The notes under the pieces were generated by a model. It was given only the letters and a program-made list of their open reading frames with translations, did not search any database and had not been told where the DNA came from. From NCBI GenBank assembly GCA_038200275.1, contig JBBPYC010000014.1:1-25536 (forward strand): 25,536 nucleotides of DNA. The letters run 5' to 3'. The translations under genes were made by a program, and so were the position numbers. Of this stretch, positions 1 to 8,106 are shown in pieces; within the stretch, counting starts at the first letter, position 1; every line of letters begins with the position of its first letter. Source of the DNA: JBBPYC01 sp038200275. Lineage in GTDB: Bacteria > Pseudomonadota > Gammaproteobacteria > Burkholderiales > Burkholderiaceae_C.

Positions 1-1
1 T

Positions 2-892
2 GGCTACGGCCTGTTCACCGGCGGCTTGGGCGCACATTACGGCGCCGAACGCGCTGGTTGCACCGTAATCCCGATGTCCGGTGGCCAGACCGAGAAACAG
101 GTGCAATTGATTCGCGACCTGCAGCCATCGATCATCATGGTGACGCCCAGCTACATGCAGGTGATCGTTGAAGAGTTCGAGCGCCAGGGGCTGGATGCAG
201 CAGCATCGTCACTTCAACTCGGCATCTTCGGCGCCGAGCCTTGGACCGAGGCGATGCGCCGCGACATTGAAGCCAAAGCCGGGCTCGATGCGGTGGACAT
301 CTACGGCCTGTCCGAGGTGATGGGCCCGGGGGTGGCCAGCGAGTGCGTGGAAAGCAAGGACGGACCGGTGATCTGGGAGGACCACTTTTTGGCCGAGATC
401 ATCGATCCGGAGACCGGCCAGGTGTTGCCCGACGGTGAGGAAGGCGAGCTGGTGTTTACCGCGTTGACAAAAGAAGCGATGCCGATCATCCGCTACCGCA
501 CGCGCGACCTGACGCGGCTGCTGCCACCGACGTCCCGCGCGTTTCGCCGGATGGGCAAGATTGTCGGCCGCAGCGACGACATGCTGATCATCCGCGGCGT
601 CAACGTGTTTCCAACGCAGATCGAAGAGATCGTGCTGCAAAACGACCGGTTGTCCGGCCAGTACCAGTTGGTGGTGAGCCGCGAAGGCACGCTCGACCAC
701 ATCGAAGTGAATTGCGAGCTGCGCCAAGCGGCCGACGCGAACGCAGCAGGCGAACTCTCAGACTGGTTGCAGGCTCGTATCAAGACGCTGGTCGGCATCC
801 GCACCCAGGTGTCGGTGCTGCAGCCGAATTCAATCGAGCGAACGTTGACCGGCAAAGCAAAGCGCGTGGTGGATCGGCGTTCAAAAAATTGA
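2..892 (+). CDS. paaK: Phenylacetate-CoA ligase, C-terminal part (5' end outside window)
   Basis: PaaK activates phenylacetate to phenylacetyl-CoA with ATP and CoA, the entry step of the aerobic hybrid phenylacetate pathway in the cytoplasm. The reading frame is open from base 2 (GYGLFTGGLGAHYGAER, a typical PaaK stretch), so the N-terminal part lies outside the window. Visible adenylate-forming family signatures are the YGLSE motif (about base 302), the E-G-E-L-V-F and R-Y-R-T-R-D segments, the GRSDDMLIIRGVNVFP hinge near base 568, and the C-terminal TGKAKRVVD, which carries the catalytic lysine of the family. It is followed after 109 bases by paaA on the same strand, as in many betaproteobacterial paa clusters. 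Family assignment is confident. The 109-base gap to paaA shows no strong promoter to my eye. Confidence 0.95.
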   Translation, partial: GYGLFTGGLGAHYGAERAGCTVIPMSGGQTEKQVQLIRDLQPSIIMVTPSYMQVIVEEFERQGLDAAASSLQLGIFGAEPWTEAMRRDIEAKAGLDAVDIYGLSEVMGPGVASECVESKDGPVIWEDHFLAEIIDPETGQVLPDGEEGELVFTALTKEAMPIIRYRTRDLTRLLPPTSRAFRRMGKIVGRSDDMLIIRGVNVFPTQIEEIVLQNDRLSGQYQLVVSREGTLDHIEVNCELRQAADANAAGELSDWLQARIKTLVGIRTQVSVLQPNSIERTLTGKAKRVVDRRSKN

Positions 893-1001
893 TGAATCGT
901 CAGCCACCCACTTTCTTCTCACAGTTTTGAAGGTAACGAAGCGGCCAGAACACAACCGCAGCGCCGTTGATTCACTTTTTGCATTGAATAGGAACCCGCA
1001 C

Positions 1002-2024
1002 ATGTACACGCAGGAAATGGACACCATGGGCAGCGACGCCGATGGCGCAAAAAAGCAAGCGATTCGTTCGGCCGAGCAGATGCAGCTGGAACAGCACTTC
1101 GAAGGCCGTATCGATGCCGGCGACTTCATCGAAGCCAAAGACTGGATGCCAGACCACTATCGCAAGACGCTGGTGCGTCAGATCAGCCAGCACGCGCATT
1201 CAGAGATCGTCGGCATGCTGCCTGAGGGCAACTGGATTTCGCGGGCGCCCACGTTGAAGCGCAAGGCCATTCTGCTGTCCAAGGTGCAGGATGAAGGGGG
1301 CCACGGGCTTTACCTGTATGCGGCTGCCGAGACCCTCGGCACCAGTCGCGACCAGATGATCGAAGCGTTGCACTCGGGCAAAGCAAAGTACAGCTCGATC
1401 TTCAATTACCCCACCCTGACTTGGGCCGACATGGGCACGGTTGGCTGGCTGGTCGACGGCGCCGCGATCATGAACCAAGTGCCGATCTGCCGCTGCTCCT
1501 ATGCACCGTATGCGCGCGCGATGATCCGCATCTGCCGTGAAGAAAGCTTTCATCAGCGCCAGGGCTTCGATTCGCTGCTGACGATGATGCAGCACGGCAC
1601 CGAAGCGCAAAAAGCCATGGTGCAGGACGCGGTGAACCGCTGGTGGTGGCCATCGATCATGATGTTCGGCCCGCCGGACGATCAGTCGCCAAACAGCGCC
1701 CAGTCGATGCGCTGGGGCATCAAGCGCGTCAGCAACGATGAGCTGCGTCAGAAGTTCATCGACGCCGCGGTTGACCAGGCCAAAGTGCTTGGCGTGACGT
1801 TCCCGGACCCCGAGCTGAAGTGGAACGCCGAGACCGAGCACTGGGATTTCGGCGCAATCAATTGGGATGAGTTCTGGCGCGTGGTGAAAGGCGACGGCCC
1901 TTGCAACCGCGAACGGCTGCAAGCGCGCATCGATGCCTGGGACGACGGTGCCTGGGTGCGCGAGGCGGCGCTTGCGTTCGCTGCCAAGCAGGCCGATGCC
2001 GAACCGGTGGCGCGTGCCGCATGA
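1002..2024 (+). CDS. paaA: Phenylacetyl-CoA 1,2-epoxidase catalytic subunit PaaA
   Basis: PaaA is the di-iron catalytic subunit of the PaaABC(D)E multicomponent monooxygenase, which epoxidises the ring of phenylacetyl-CoA. I start it at the ATG of MYTQEMDTMG (340 aa). PaaA proteins usually begin with MYTQ, and an AGGA lies a few bases upstream; an in-frame upstream start at 927 would add 25 residues with no family character. Carboxylate-bridged di-iron ligand motifs are visible: DEGGH with E98/H101 and REESFH with E181/H184, within the helical ferritin-like fold. The stop TGA (2022-2024) overlaps the paaB ATG as ATGA, so the two are translationally coupled. Confidence 0.95.
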   Translation: MYTQEMDTMGSDADGAKKQAIRSAEQMQLEQHFEGRIDAGDFIEAKDWMPDHYRKTLVRQISQHAHSEIVGMLPEGNWISRAPTLKRKAILLSKVQDEGGHGLYLYAAAETLGTSRDQMIEALHSGKAKYSSIFNYPTLTWADMGTVGWLVDGAAIMNQVPICRCSYAPYARAMIRICREESFHQRQGFDSLLTMMQHGTEAQKAMVQDAVNRWWWPSIMMFGPPDDQSPNSAQSMRWGIKRVSNDELRQKFIDAAVDQAKVLGVTFPDPELKWNAETEHWDFGAINWDEFWRVVKGDGPCNRERLQARIDAWDDGAWVREAALAFAAKQADAEPVARAA

Positions 2025-2452
2025 GCTCGCCGCCGCTGCCGCCCAACGCCGCCAACGCACCCGCCGAGGTCGACCGACCGACCGAGACGGTGCCGACGCT
2101 AACGCACGCTGACAACACCGAGGCCAGTGCAACGGCACGGGCGCCCTCGCCCACCCCCGCTGCGCTCAAAGACGCCGAATGGCCGCTGTGGGAAGTGTTC
2201 GTGCGCAGCAAATCCGGCCTGGACCACAAGCACTGCGGCAGCCTGCATGCGTCGGACCCGAAGCTGGCGATTCAGCTGGCGCGCGATGTGTACACCCGCC
2301 GGCAGGAAGGCTCGAGCATCTGGGTGGTTCGCTCAGACCAGATCACCGCGAGCGATCCAGCGGAAAAAGGCATGTACTTCGACCCGGCCGAAGACAAGGT
2401 GTATCGGCACCCGACGTTCTACAAGTTGCCGGAGTCGGTGGACCACATGTGA
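2021..2452 (+). CDS. paaB: Phenylacetyl-CoA epoxidase subunit PaaB with an N-terminal extension
   Basis: PaaB is a small structural subunit that bridges PaaAC units in the epoxidase complex. The core from EWPLWEVFVRSKSGLDHKH to the YRHPTFYKLPESVDHM end matches the whole family (about 95 residues). The ORF is 143 aa because roughly 48 residues rich in Pro, Ala and Thr precede the usual start. I keep the ATG at 2021 because it overlaps the paaA stop (ATGA) and there is no ATG nearer the core; a GTG start within the extension (THR-VAL-PRO, near base 2090) cannot be excluded. The TGA at 2450-2452 overlaps the paaC ATG. The extension looks disordered and is the only unusual part. Confidence 0.92.
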   Translation: MSSPPLPPNAANAPAEVDRPTETVPTLTHADNTEASATARAPSPTPAALKDAEWPLWEVFVRSKSGLDHKHCGSLHASDPKLAIQLARDVYTRRQEGSSIWVVRSDQITASDPAEKGMYFDPAEDKVYRHPTFYKLPESVDHM

Positions 2453-3225
2453 TGCAGGACTCGATCGAGATCGACCGAAGCCCCGCAGTTCAATACGTTC
2501 TGCGCATCGGAGACACCTGCCTGATTCTGGGTCAGCGGCTGGCGGAATGGTGCGGCCATGGGCCAGTGCTTGAAGAAGACATTGCGTTGGCCAACATGGC
2601 GTTGGATCTGGTTGGGCAGTCGCGGGCTGTGCTGACCCATGCGGGCGAACTCGAAGGCCGCGGGCGCGATGAGGACCAGCTCGCTTTCCTGCGCAACGAG
2701 CGCGACTATCTGAATCCAACCATCGTTGAATTGCCACGCGGCGATTTCGCGTTCACGGTGCTGCGCAACGCATTGGTCGCCAGCTGGTTGAAGCTGCTGT
2801 GGCAGTGCCTCGAATCGTCGAGCGATGAAGGACTGGCGGCCATCGCGGGCAAGGCAGTTAAGGAAGCCCGCTATCACCAGCAGCACGCCGTCGACTGGGT
2901 TGTGCGTTTGGCTGGCGGCACGCAGGAATCCCGGCGCCGCATCGACAAGGCGCTTGCGCAGCTATGGCCTTACACCGCCGAATTGATCGAGGCCGATACG
3001 GTCGATGAAGAGGCCGCCAAGCTGGGGCTTGGCCCGCGTTGGGCAGAGCTTGCCACTGCGTGGCAAGCCGAAGCCCGCGCATTGTTCGACGCTGCTGGCT
3101 TGGCCATGCCCAAATCATCGGCGTTTCGCAGCACCGGCAAGACCGGCGTGCACAGCGAACACATGGGCCGCATCCTGACCGAGCTGCAGTACCTGCAGCG
3201 CAGTTTTCCGGGCGGGGTCTGGTGA
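2452..3225 (+). CDS. paaC: Phenylacetyl-CoA epoxidase structural subunit PaaC
   Basis: PaaC is the non-catalytic ferritin-like partner of PaaA in the epoxidase core. The 257-residue product begins MQDSIEIDRSPAVQYVLRIGD and shows typical segments DTCLILGQRLAEWCGHGP, EEDIALANMALDLVGQSR and KEARYHQQHAVDWVVRLAGGT. It ends in HSEHMGRILTELQYLQRSFPGGVW, a very typical PaaC C-terminus. The ATG overlaps the paaB stop by one base; an open frame extends upstream to 2179, but only as an overlap with paaB. paaD starts one base after the stop. Length and motifs agree with the family, with nothing odd. Confidence 0.95.
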   Translation: MQDSIEIDRSPAVQYVLRIGDTCLILGQRLAEWCGHGPVLEEDIALANMALDLVGQSRAVLTHAGELEGRGRDEDQLAFLRNERDYLNPTIVELPRGDFAFTVLRNALVASWLKLLWQCLESSSDEGLAAIAGKAVKEARYHQQHAVDWVVRLAGGTQESRRRIDKALAQLWPYTAELIEADTVDEEAAKLGLGPRWAELATAWQAEARALFDAAGLAMPKSSAFRSTGKTGVHSEHMGRILTELQYLQRSFPGGVW

Positions 3226-3226
3226 T

Positions 3227-3760
3227 ATGACACACGCTGTCGAGATCGCTGCGGGCTTATCGCGCATTGCACAAGTGTGGCGCGTGCTCAGCGACGTGCT
3301 CGACCCGGAAGTGCCGGCGTTGTCGGTTTGCGACCTGGGCCTGGTGCGCGATGTGATCGACCGGGGCGAGACGCTTGAGATCGTTCTGACGCCGACCTAT
3401 TCGGGCTGCCCGGCCACCGAGGTCATCGAGCACGACGTGCTGGCCGCCATCGATCAGGCCGGGTTGGGGCCAGCCACCGTCACGCTGCGCCGCGCGCCGG
3501 CGTGGAGCAGCGACTGGATCAGCGCCGAGGGGCGCAACAAACTGCGTGATTACGGCATCGCGCCGCCGGGGCCGGTTCCGCAAGGCGGCGCGGTGCCGAT
3601 CCGTTTCATCGGCCGCGGGCCGAAGGCAGCAAATGTTCCCTGCCCACGCTGCGGCAGCGATCAGACCGAGCAACTGGCCGCGTTCGGCTCCACCGCCTGC
3701 AAGGCGCTGCACCGCTGCCTGGCCTGTCTGGAGCCGTTCGAGCAGTTCAAAACGATATGA
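3227..3760 (+). CDS. paaD: PaaD, DUF59/MIP18-type accessory protein of the phenylacetyl-CoA epoxidase
   Basis: PaaD is needed for epoxidase function in vivo and is thought to help mature the metal or Fe-S centres; its exact role is not settled. The 177-aa product has an N-terminal DUF59/MIP18 domain (VLDPEVPALSVCDLGLVRDV, with PTYSGCPATEVIEHDV). The C-terminal zinc-ribbon-like part has a CPRCGS pair followed by C-K and a CLAC pair, typical of the PaaD subclass of the MIP18 family. It starts one base after paaC. A 136-base spacer carrying a dispersed repeat separates it from paaE, breaking the otherwise tight packing of the operon. Confidence 0.93.
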   Translation: MTHAVEIAAGLSRIAQVWRVLSDVLDPEVPALSVCDLGLVRDVIDRGETLEIVLTPTYSGCPATEVIEHDVLAAIDQAGLGPATVTLRRAPAWSSDWISAEGRNKLRDYGIAPPGPVPQGGAVPIRFIGRGPKAANVPCPRCGSDQTEQLAAFGSTACKALHRCLACLEPFEQFKTI

Positions 3761-3763
3761 AAA

Positions 3764-3863
3764 CCTCCCCCAGGTTCCGCTCCCTTCGATCGGCTTTCGC
3801 CTTCCCCCCTACCGGGACCGGTGCCAGCGGACCGGCGGAACCGGCTCCGCGGCCCCTGTTGGA
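3764..3863 (+). repeat. Dispersed intergenic repeat, copy 1 (within the paa operon)
   Basis: About 100 bases between paaD and paaE begin with CTCCCCCAG and run through GCTCCCTTCG, a CCCCC-ACCGGG segment and GGCTCCGCGG to CCCTGTTGGA. They align along their whole length with the reverse complement of two head-to-tail copies at 20149-20354. The order of blocks is conserved and the sequence is non-coding. I recall similar GC-rich intergenic repeats in Comamonadaceae genomes, but cannot verify that here. The spacer may weaken coupling between paaD and paaE or provide RNA structure. Confidence 0.75.
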
Positions 3864-3896
3864 CCGGATGCGCATTGAGAACTGGCGCAACGTCCG

Positions 3897-4997
3897 ATGA
3901 GCGTGATCTTTCATCCACTGCGCGTTCGTGAAGTGCGCCCGGATACCGCTGAAGCGGTGATCGTTGCGTTTGACGTTCCGACCGAGTTGCGTGAGGCGTT
4001 CAGCTTCACCCAAGGCCAGTATCTGACGCTGCGCAAGGAAATCGATGGGCAAGACCTGCGGCGGTCGTACTCCATTTGTGCAGGCATTGATGACGGCGAG
4101 TTGCTGGTCGGCGTGCGCAAGGTGCGAGACGGTGTTTTTTCCAACTGGATCAACCACCAACTGCAGGCCGGCGACACCGTCTCGGTAATGGCACCGCAGG
4201 GGCGGTTTTTCGTGCCGCTGGAGCCAGGCGCTGCGCGCCATCACTTGGGCATTGCGGGCGGCAGTGGCATCACGCCAATCCTCTCGACCATGAAGACAGT
4301 GCTGGGCCGTGAGCCAGCCAGTCGATTCACGCTGCTCTACGGCAACCGGCAGGTCAAGTCGACGATGTTCAAGGAGGAGATCGAGGATCTGAAGAACCGG
4401 TATCTGTCGCGCTTCGTTGTGCATCATGTGTTCTCTGACGAAGTCACCGATGCGCCGCTGAACCAGGGTGTGATGGACCGCGAGAAGATCGGCGCGTTTT
4501 TAAGCACCATCGTGCGAGCGCAGACCGTCGACCATGCCTTCGTCTGCGGTCCGTTCCAGATGAACGACGAAGCGCAGGCCGCACTGCTGGCGGCTGGCGT
4601 GCCGGAGGAATGCATCCACATCGAGCGATTCGGCATCGCGCAGCCGGGCTTCGATGCAAACACAGCCGCCCGCGTCGATGCCGTGGTGCATGAGGCGCAG
4701 GCGGGCGACGCAGAAACCGCCCGCATCGTGATCGTGCGCGACGGCATTCAACGCGAGATCGCGTTTCGGCGGGGCCAGCCGAGCATCCTGGATGCCGCAT
4801 CAAGTGAAGGCCTGGAAGTGCCCTATTCGTGCACGTCCGGCGTGTGCGGCACCTGCCGCGCCAGGCTTGTCGAGGGCGAAGTCCGGATGGACCGCAACTT
4901 CGCGCTCGACAAGGCGGAAGTGGCTGCCGGCTTCGTGCTGACCTGCCAAGCGCATCCGCTGACCGAGCGGGTCGTGCTGTCGTTTGATCAGCGCTGA
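3897..4997 (+). CDS. paaE: Phenylacetyl-CoA epoxidase reductase subunit PaaE
   Basis: PaaE passes electrons from NAD(P)H through FAD and a plant-type [2Fe-2S] cluster to the PaaA di-iron site. The 366-aa protein has an FNR-like FAD domain with RRSYSICAG, an NAD-binding domain with GIAGGSGITPILS and the FVCGP motif, and a C-terminal ferredoxin domain with C312, C317, C320 and C350 in the CxxxxCxxC...C spacing. Length equals the family norm. The ATG at 3897 follows the repeat-bearing spacer. The TetR gene lies directly downstream on the same strand. Confidence 0.95.
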   Translation: MSVIFHPLRVREVRPDTAEAVIVAFDVPTELREAFSFTQGQYLTLRKEIDGQDLRRSYSICAGIDDGELLVGVRKVRDGVFSNWINHQLQAGDTVSVMAPQGRFFVPLEPGAARHHLGIAGGSGITPILSTMKTVLGREPASRFTLLYGNRQVKSTMFKEEIEDLKNRYLSRFVVHHVFSDEVTDAPLNQGVMDREKIGAFLSTIVRAQTVDHAFVCGPFQMNDEAQAALLAAGVPEECIHIERFGIAQPGFDANTAARVDAVVHEAQAGDAETARIVIVRDGIQREIAFRRGQPSILDAASSEGLEVPYSCTSGVCGTCRARLVEGEVRMDRNFALDKAEVAAGFVLTCQAHPLTERVVLSFDQR

Positions 4998-5027
4998 TTG
5001 CTGATTCGACCCATCGAGCATTTGTCA

Positions 5028-5678
5028 ATGGCGCGCCCCCGCTCCACCGGCTATGCAGACCAGCGAGGAAAAATCCTGGCCAGCGCAGCACAGCTGTTCG
5101 CCTTACGCGGCTACAGCGCCACGTCGATGAACGAGGTGGCCAATGGCTGCGGCGTGTCCAAGGCAACGCTCTATCACTACTTCGCGGACAAGTACGACCT
5201 GCTGGCAAGCATCGCAGACGGCCATGTATCGCGGCTGGTGGTACTGGTCGACAAGGTGCAGGCCCAGCCGCTTGCGCCTGAGCAAAAGCTGCGCGCGCTG
5301 ATCCACGGGCTGCTGCTCGAATACGCCGATGCCCAGCATGCACAGCGTGTGCTGACCGCCGAAGCGAGATTTCTCAATGCAGACGACGCCCGCCGCGTTG
5401 CCGACAAAGAGCGCAAGGTCGTAGCCGTTTGCGCGGCGCTGGTGGTTGCGCTACGTCCCGATCTGGCAGCAGTTCAGCTGCCCAAGCCGTTGACCATGCT
5501 GCTGTTCGGCATGATCAACTGGTTGTTCACCTGGATGAAGCCTGGGGGTGCGCTCGACCATGCGGCAATGGCGCCAATCGTGGCCAATTTGTTCCTGGGT
5601 GGCCTGCCTGCCGTGGGGGCCAGCGTCGGCGCAAGCCACGAAAGTTTGCTCGGCATGCTGCCCGAACCCGCCGTCTGA
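5028..5678 (+). CDS. TetR-family transcriptional regulator, likely PaaR-type
   Basis: This is a 216-aa one-component regulator. The N-terminal helix-turn-helix domain is clear (REG/KILASAAQLFALRGYSATSMNEVANGCGVSKATLYHYFADKYDLL), followed by a helical ligand domain of usual size. I start at the ATG of MARPRST; a TTG at 4998, directly after the paaE stop, would add ten residues. TetR proteins regulate paa genes in several betaproteobacteria, responding to phenylacetyl-CoA, and the position at the end of paaKABCDE supports such a role. This is inference from family and context. It could equally control the ABC transporter that follows 80 bases downstream. I did not find a convincing operator. 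Confidence 0.88.
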   Translation: MARPRSTGYADQRGKILASAAQLFALRGYSATSMNEVANGCGVSKATLYHYFADKYDLLASIADGHVSRLVVLVDKVQAQPLAPEQKLRALIHGLLLEYADAQHAQRVLTAEARFLNADDARRVADKERKVVAVCAALVVALRPDLAAVQLPKPLTMLLFGMINWLFTWMKPGGALDHAAMAPIVANLFLGGLPAVGASVGASHESLLGMLPEPAV

Positions 5679-5693
5679 GCCGACCGCGGCCCA

Positions 5694-5722
5694 TTGGGCT
5701 TACCGGACCAACCCGCTACCAT
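5694..5722 (+). promoter_or_regulatory. Possible sigma70-like promoter ahead of the ABC transporter operon
   Basis: TTGGGC (5694-5699) and TACCAT (5717-5722) are separated by 17 bases in the spacer between the TetR stop and the binding-protein start. Spacing is ideal and the hexamers are partial matches. This is a weak, purely sequence-based call; the gene could also be read through from paaE-tetR. Confidence 0.3.
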
Positions 5723-5758
5723 TCTTTGCAGGTCAAATCAATAACTGGAGACTTCTCG

Positions 5759-6919
5759 ATGAAATTGAAATTCAAGCACTCGGCACTGGCAGTGGCCACT
5801 GCAGCACTCACCGCCATCAGCGCGTCGGCGCTGGCCGACGTGACCGTCGGCGTCACGGTATCGGCCACCGGCCCGGCCGCGTCGCTCGGCATTCCGGAGA
5901 AAAACACCATCGCTCTGCTGCCGCGGACGATCGACGGCCAGAAGATGAACTACGTGGTGCTCGACGATGCATCGGACACGACGGCCGCCGTCACCAACAC
6001 GCGCAAGCTGATCAGCGAGAGCAATGTCGACGTGATCCTGGGCTCGTCGGTCACGCCGAACTCGTTGGCGATGATCGACGTGGTGGCGGAAGCGAAGGTG
6101 CCAATGGTGTCGTTTGCCGCCTCATCCAAGATCATCGAGCCGATGGACGACAAGAAAAAATGGGTTTTCAAGACGCCGCAAAACGACAGTCTGATGGCCC
6201 GCGCAGTCGTCGACCACATGTCGAAGAACGGTGTCAAGACGGTCGGCTTCATTGGGTTTTCCGATGCGTACGGTGAAGGCTGGTACCAGGAGTTTTCCAA
6301 AGCAGCTGCCGCCAAGAACATCGAGATCGTCAGCAACGAACGCTACGGCCGCAGTGACACGTCGGTGACCGGGCAGGCACTGAAGATCATGTCGGCCAAG
6401 CCCGATGCGGTGCTGGTCGCGGGTTCCGGCACGCCGGCCGCACTGCCGCAAAAGACGCTGAAAGAACGGGGCTATGCGGGCAAGTACTACCAGACACACG
6501 GTGTGGCAAACAACGATTTCCTGCGCGTGGGCGGCAAGGATGTGGAAGGCACTTTCCTCCCGGCGGGTCCGGTGCTGGTGGCAGACCAGTTGCCCGATAG
6601 CAACCCGGTCAAGAAGTCAGCGCTGCTGTTCATCAACGCGTATGAGACGGCTTATGGCAAAGGCACCGTGTCGACCTTCGGCGGCCACGCGTGGGACGCC
6701 GGCTCGCTGATGGCGCATGCGGTGCCGCAGGCGCTGAAGGTTGCCAAGCCCGGCACCGCCGAGTTCCGCGCCGCGCTGCGCAACGCACTCGAGCAGATCA
6801 AGGAAATGCCGGGTGCGCACGGCATCTTCACGATGACGCCGACCGACCACCTCGGGCTGGACCAGCGCGCGGTGGTGATGGTCACGATCAAGGATGGCGC
6901 CTGGAAATACCTGCCCTGA
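5759..6919 (+). CDS. Branched-chain amino acid/aromatic acid ABC transporter, periplasmic substrate-binding protein (LivK-like)
   Basis: A type I periplasmic binding protein of the Peripla_BP_6 (Leu/Ile/Val, amide, aromatic acid) family, 386 aa, which captures solute in the periplasm for the permease encoded downstream. The start MKLKFKHSALAVATAALTAISASALADVTVG is a classic Sec signal peptide with a predicted cut after ALA near residue 25. A CTGGAG Shine-Dalgarno lies 8 bases upstream; the frame is open further upstream, but that stretch is shadow sequence. Body motifs GVTVSATGPAASLGIPEKNTI, VDVILGSSVTPNSLAM and VGFIGFSDAYGEGW fit the family. Substrate cannot be read from the sequence. Position after paaE-tetR suggests an aromatic acid such as phenylacetate, but purines or amino acids remain possible. 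Confidence 0.9.
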   Translation: MKLKFKHSALAVATAALTAISASALADVTVGVTVSATGPAASLGIPEKNTIALLPRTIDGQKMNYVVLDDASDTTAAVTNTRKLISESNVDVILGSSVTPNSLAMIDVVAEAKVPMVSFAASSKIIEPMDDKKKWVFKTPQNDSLMARAVVDHMSKNGVKTVGFIGFSDAYGEGWYQEFSKAAAAKNIEIVSNERYGRSDTSVTGQALKIMSAKPDAVLVAGSGTPAALPQKTLKERGYAGKYYQTHGVANNDFLRVGGKDVEGTFLPAGPVLVADQLPDSNPVKKSALLFINAYETAYGKGTVSTFGGHAWDAGSLMAHAVPQALKVAKPGTAEFRAALRNALEQIKEMPGAHGIFTMTPTDHLGLDQRAVVMVTIKDGAWKYLP

Positions 6920-6936
6920 AAGCAGCATGTTGCGCG

Positions 6937-6961
6937 GGCAGCGCCAGATGAGGCGCCTGCC
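6937..6961 (+). promoter_or_regulatory. Stem-loop between the binding-protein and permease genes
   Basis: GGCAGCGCC pairs with GGCG-C-CTGCC (one bulged C) around a six-base loop, 18 bases after the binding-protein stop. There is no T-run, so it is not a classic terminator. In binding-protein-dependent ABC operons such hairpins often stabilise the upstream mRNA and lower permease expression; that role here is inferred. Confidence 0.35.
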
Positions 6962-7077
6962 TGGCCGGCACTGCCCATGCAGCATGCGGCGTCAGCCGCG
7001 GTTGCGCTTTCCAGACCGATCACCACAACAAGGGTAGGCAGGCCGGCCAGTTCCGCGCCGCCCGCCGCCGCACCTCC

Positions 7078-8106
7078 ATGGACGCACAGATCGCGCTGCT
7101 GCTTGCGCAGGACGGCATCGTCAACGGCGCAATCTACGGGTTGATGGCGCTCGCACTGGTGCTGGTGTTTTCCGTCACGCGCATCATTTTTATTCCGCAA
7201 GGCGAATTTGTCGCGTTCGCGGCGCTGTCGATGGCGGGCCTGCGCGCGGGCCATGCACCGGGGGTGCTGTGGATGCTGCTGACGCTCGCTGCCGTCGTGC
7301 TGCTGGTCGAAGGCTGGCGCCACTGGCGTGGGGACGTCGTGGAATGGCGCTCCACGCTGCTGTGGTGTGTGGCGGCACCGCTGGTGGCTGCTGCCGGCGT
7401 GCTGGGTCTCAAGCCAACGTCGCTTGCGCTGCAAACCGTTCTGACCTTGCTGCTGATCGTGCCGCTCGGGCCGTTGATTTACCGGCTTGCCTACCGGCCA
7501 CTGGCGGGGGCCAGCGTGCTGATTTTGCTGATCGTTTCGGTCGCGCTGCACTGGGTGCTGGTCGGCCTGGGGCTGTATTTCTTCGGCGCGGAAGGCTCGC
7601 GCACCCCAACATTCTCCGACGTGCGCATCGATCTCGGCGGCCTGATGGTCAGCGGGCAGTCGCTGGTGGTGGTCGGCACCACGCTGTTGCTGGTGGTCGG
7701 CATGTTCTTCTTCTTCGGCCACTCGTTGATCGGCAAGGCACTGCGCGCAACCGCGATGAACCGGGTCGGGGCGCGCCTGATGGGCATTCCGACTGAGCTG
7801 TCGGGCGACCTGAGCTTTGCGCTCGCCGCGTTCATCGGCGCGGTCGCGGGCCTGCTGATCGCGCCGATCACGACGGTGTACTACGACACCGGCTTCCTGA
7901 TCGGCTTGAAAGGCTTCGTCGCCGCCATCATCGGCGGGCTGGCCAGCTACCCGCTCGCGCTGCTCGGCGCGCTGCTGGTCGGGCAGCTGGAGTCGTTTGC
8001 ATCGTTTTGGGCCAGCGCGTACAAGGAAGTGCTGGTGTTCACCCTGATCATCCCGGTGCTCTGGTGGCGGTCGCTCAAAAGCCACCACGTGGAGGATGAG
8101 GAGTGA
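7078..8106 (+). CDS. ABC transporter permease, LivH-type
   Basis: A 342-aa inner-membrane permease of the LivH branch. The start DGIVNGAIYGLMALALVLVFSVTRIIFIPQGEFVAFAAL is the family's usual first helices. The EAA-like segment ...LIGKALRATAMNRVGARLMGIP near residue 215-240 contacts the ATPase, and AGLLIAPITTVYYDTGFLIGLKGFVAAIIGGLAS is conserved. It is about 40 residues longer than common LivH proteins because of an extra hydrophobic stretch around residues 60-115. It lies 158 bases after the binding-protein gene, and its stop overlaps the GTG start of the next gene (GTGA). No strong Shine-Dalgarno precedes the chosen ATG, so the start is less certain than the family. Confidence 0.88.
   Translation: MDAQIALLLAQDGIVNGAIYGLMALALVLVFSVTRIIFIPQGEFVAFAALSMAGLRAGHAPGVLWMLLTLAAVVLLVEGWRHWRGDVVEWRSTLLWCVAAPLVAAAGVLGLKPTSLALQTVLTLLLIVPLGPLIYRLAYRPLAGASVLILLIVSVALHWVLVGLGLYFFGAEGSRTPTFSDVRIDLGGLMVSGQSLVVVGTTLLLVVGMFFFFGHSLIGKALRATAMNRVGARLMGIPTELSGDLSFALAAFIGAVAGLLIAPITTVYYDTGFLIGLKGFVAAIIGGLASYPLALLGALLVGQLESFASFWASAYKEVLVFTLIIPVLWWRSLKSHHVEDEE

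Noticed and set aside
2069..2095. ACCG/CGGT inverted repeat resembling a TetR operator
   Set aside because: It lies inside the paaB N-terminal codons, not at a promoter, and arises from GACCGACCGACC simple repetition.
6652..8088. 478-codon minus-strand open frame opposite the binding-protein and LivH genes
   Set aside because: The product is a Gln/Arg/His-rich shadow of a membrane protein gene; the plus-strand genes explain the sequence.
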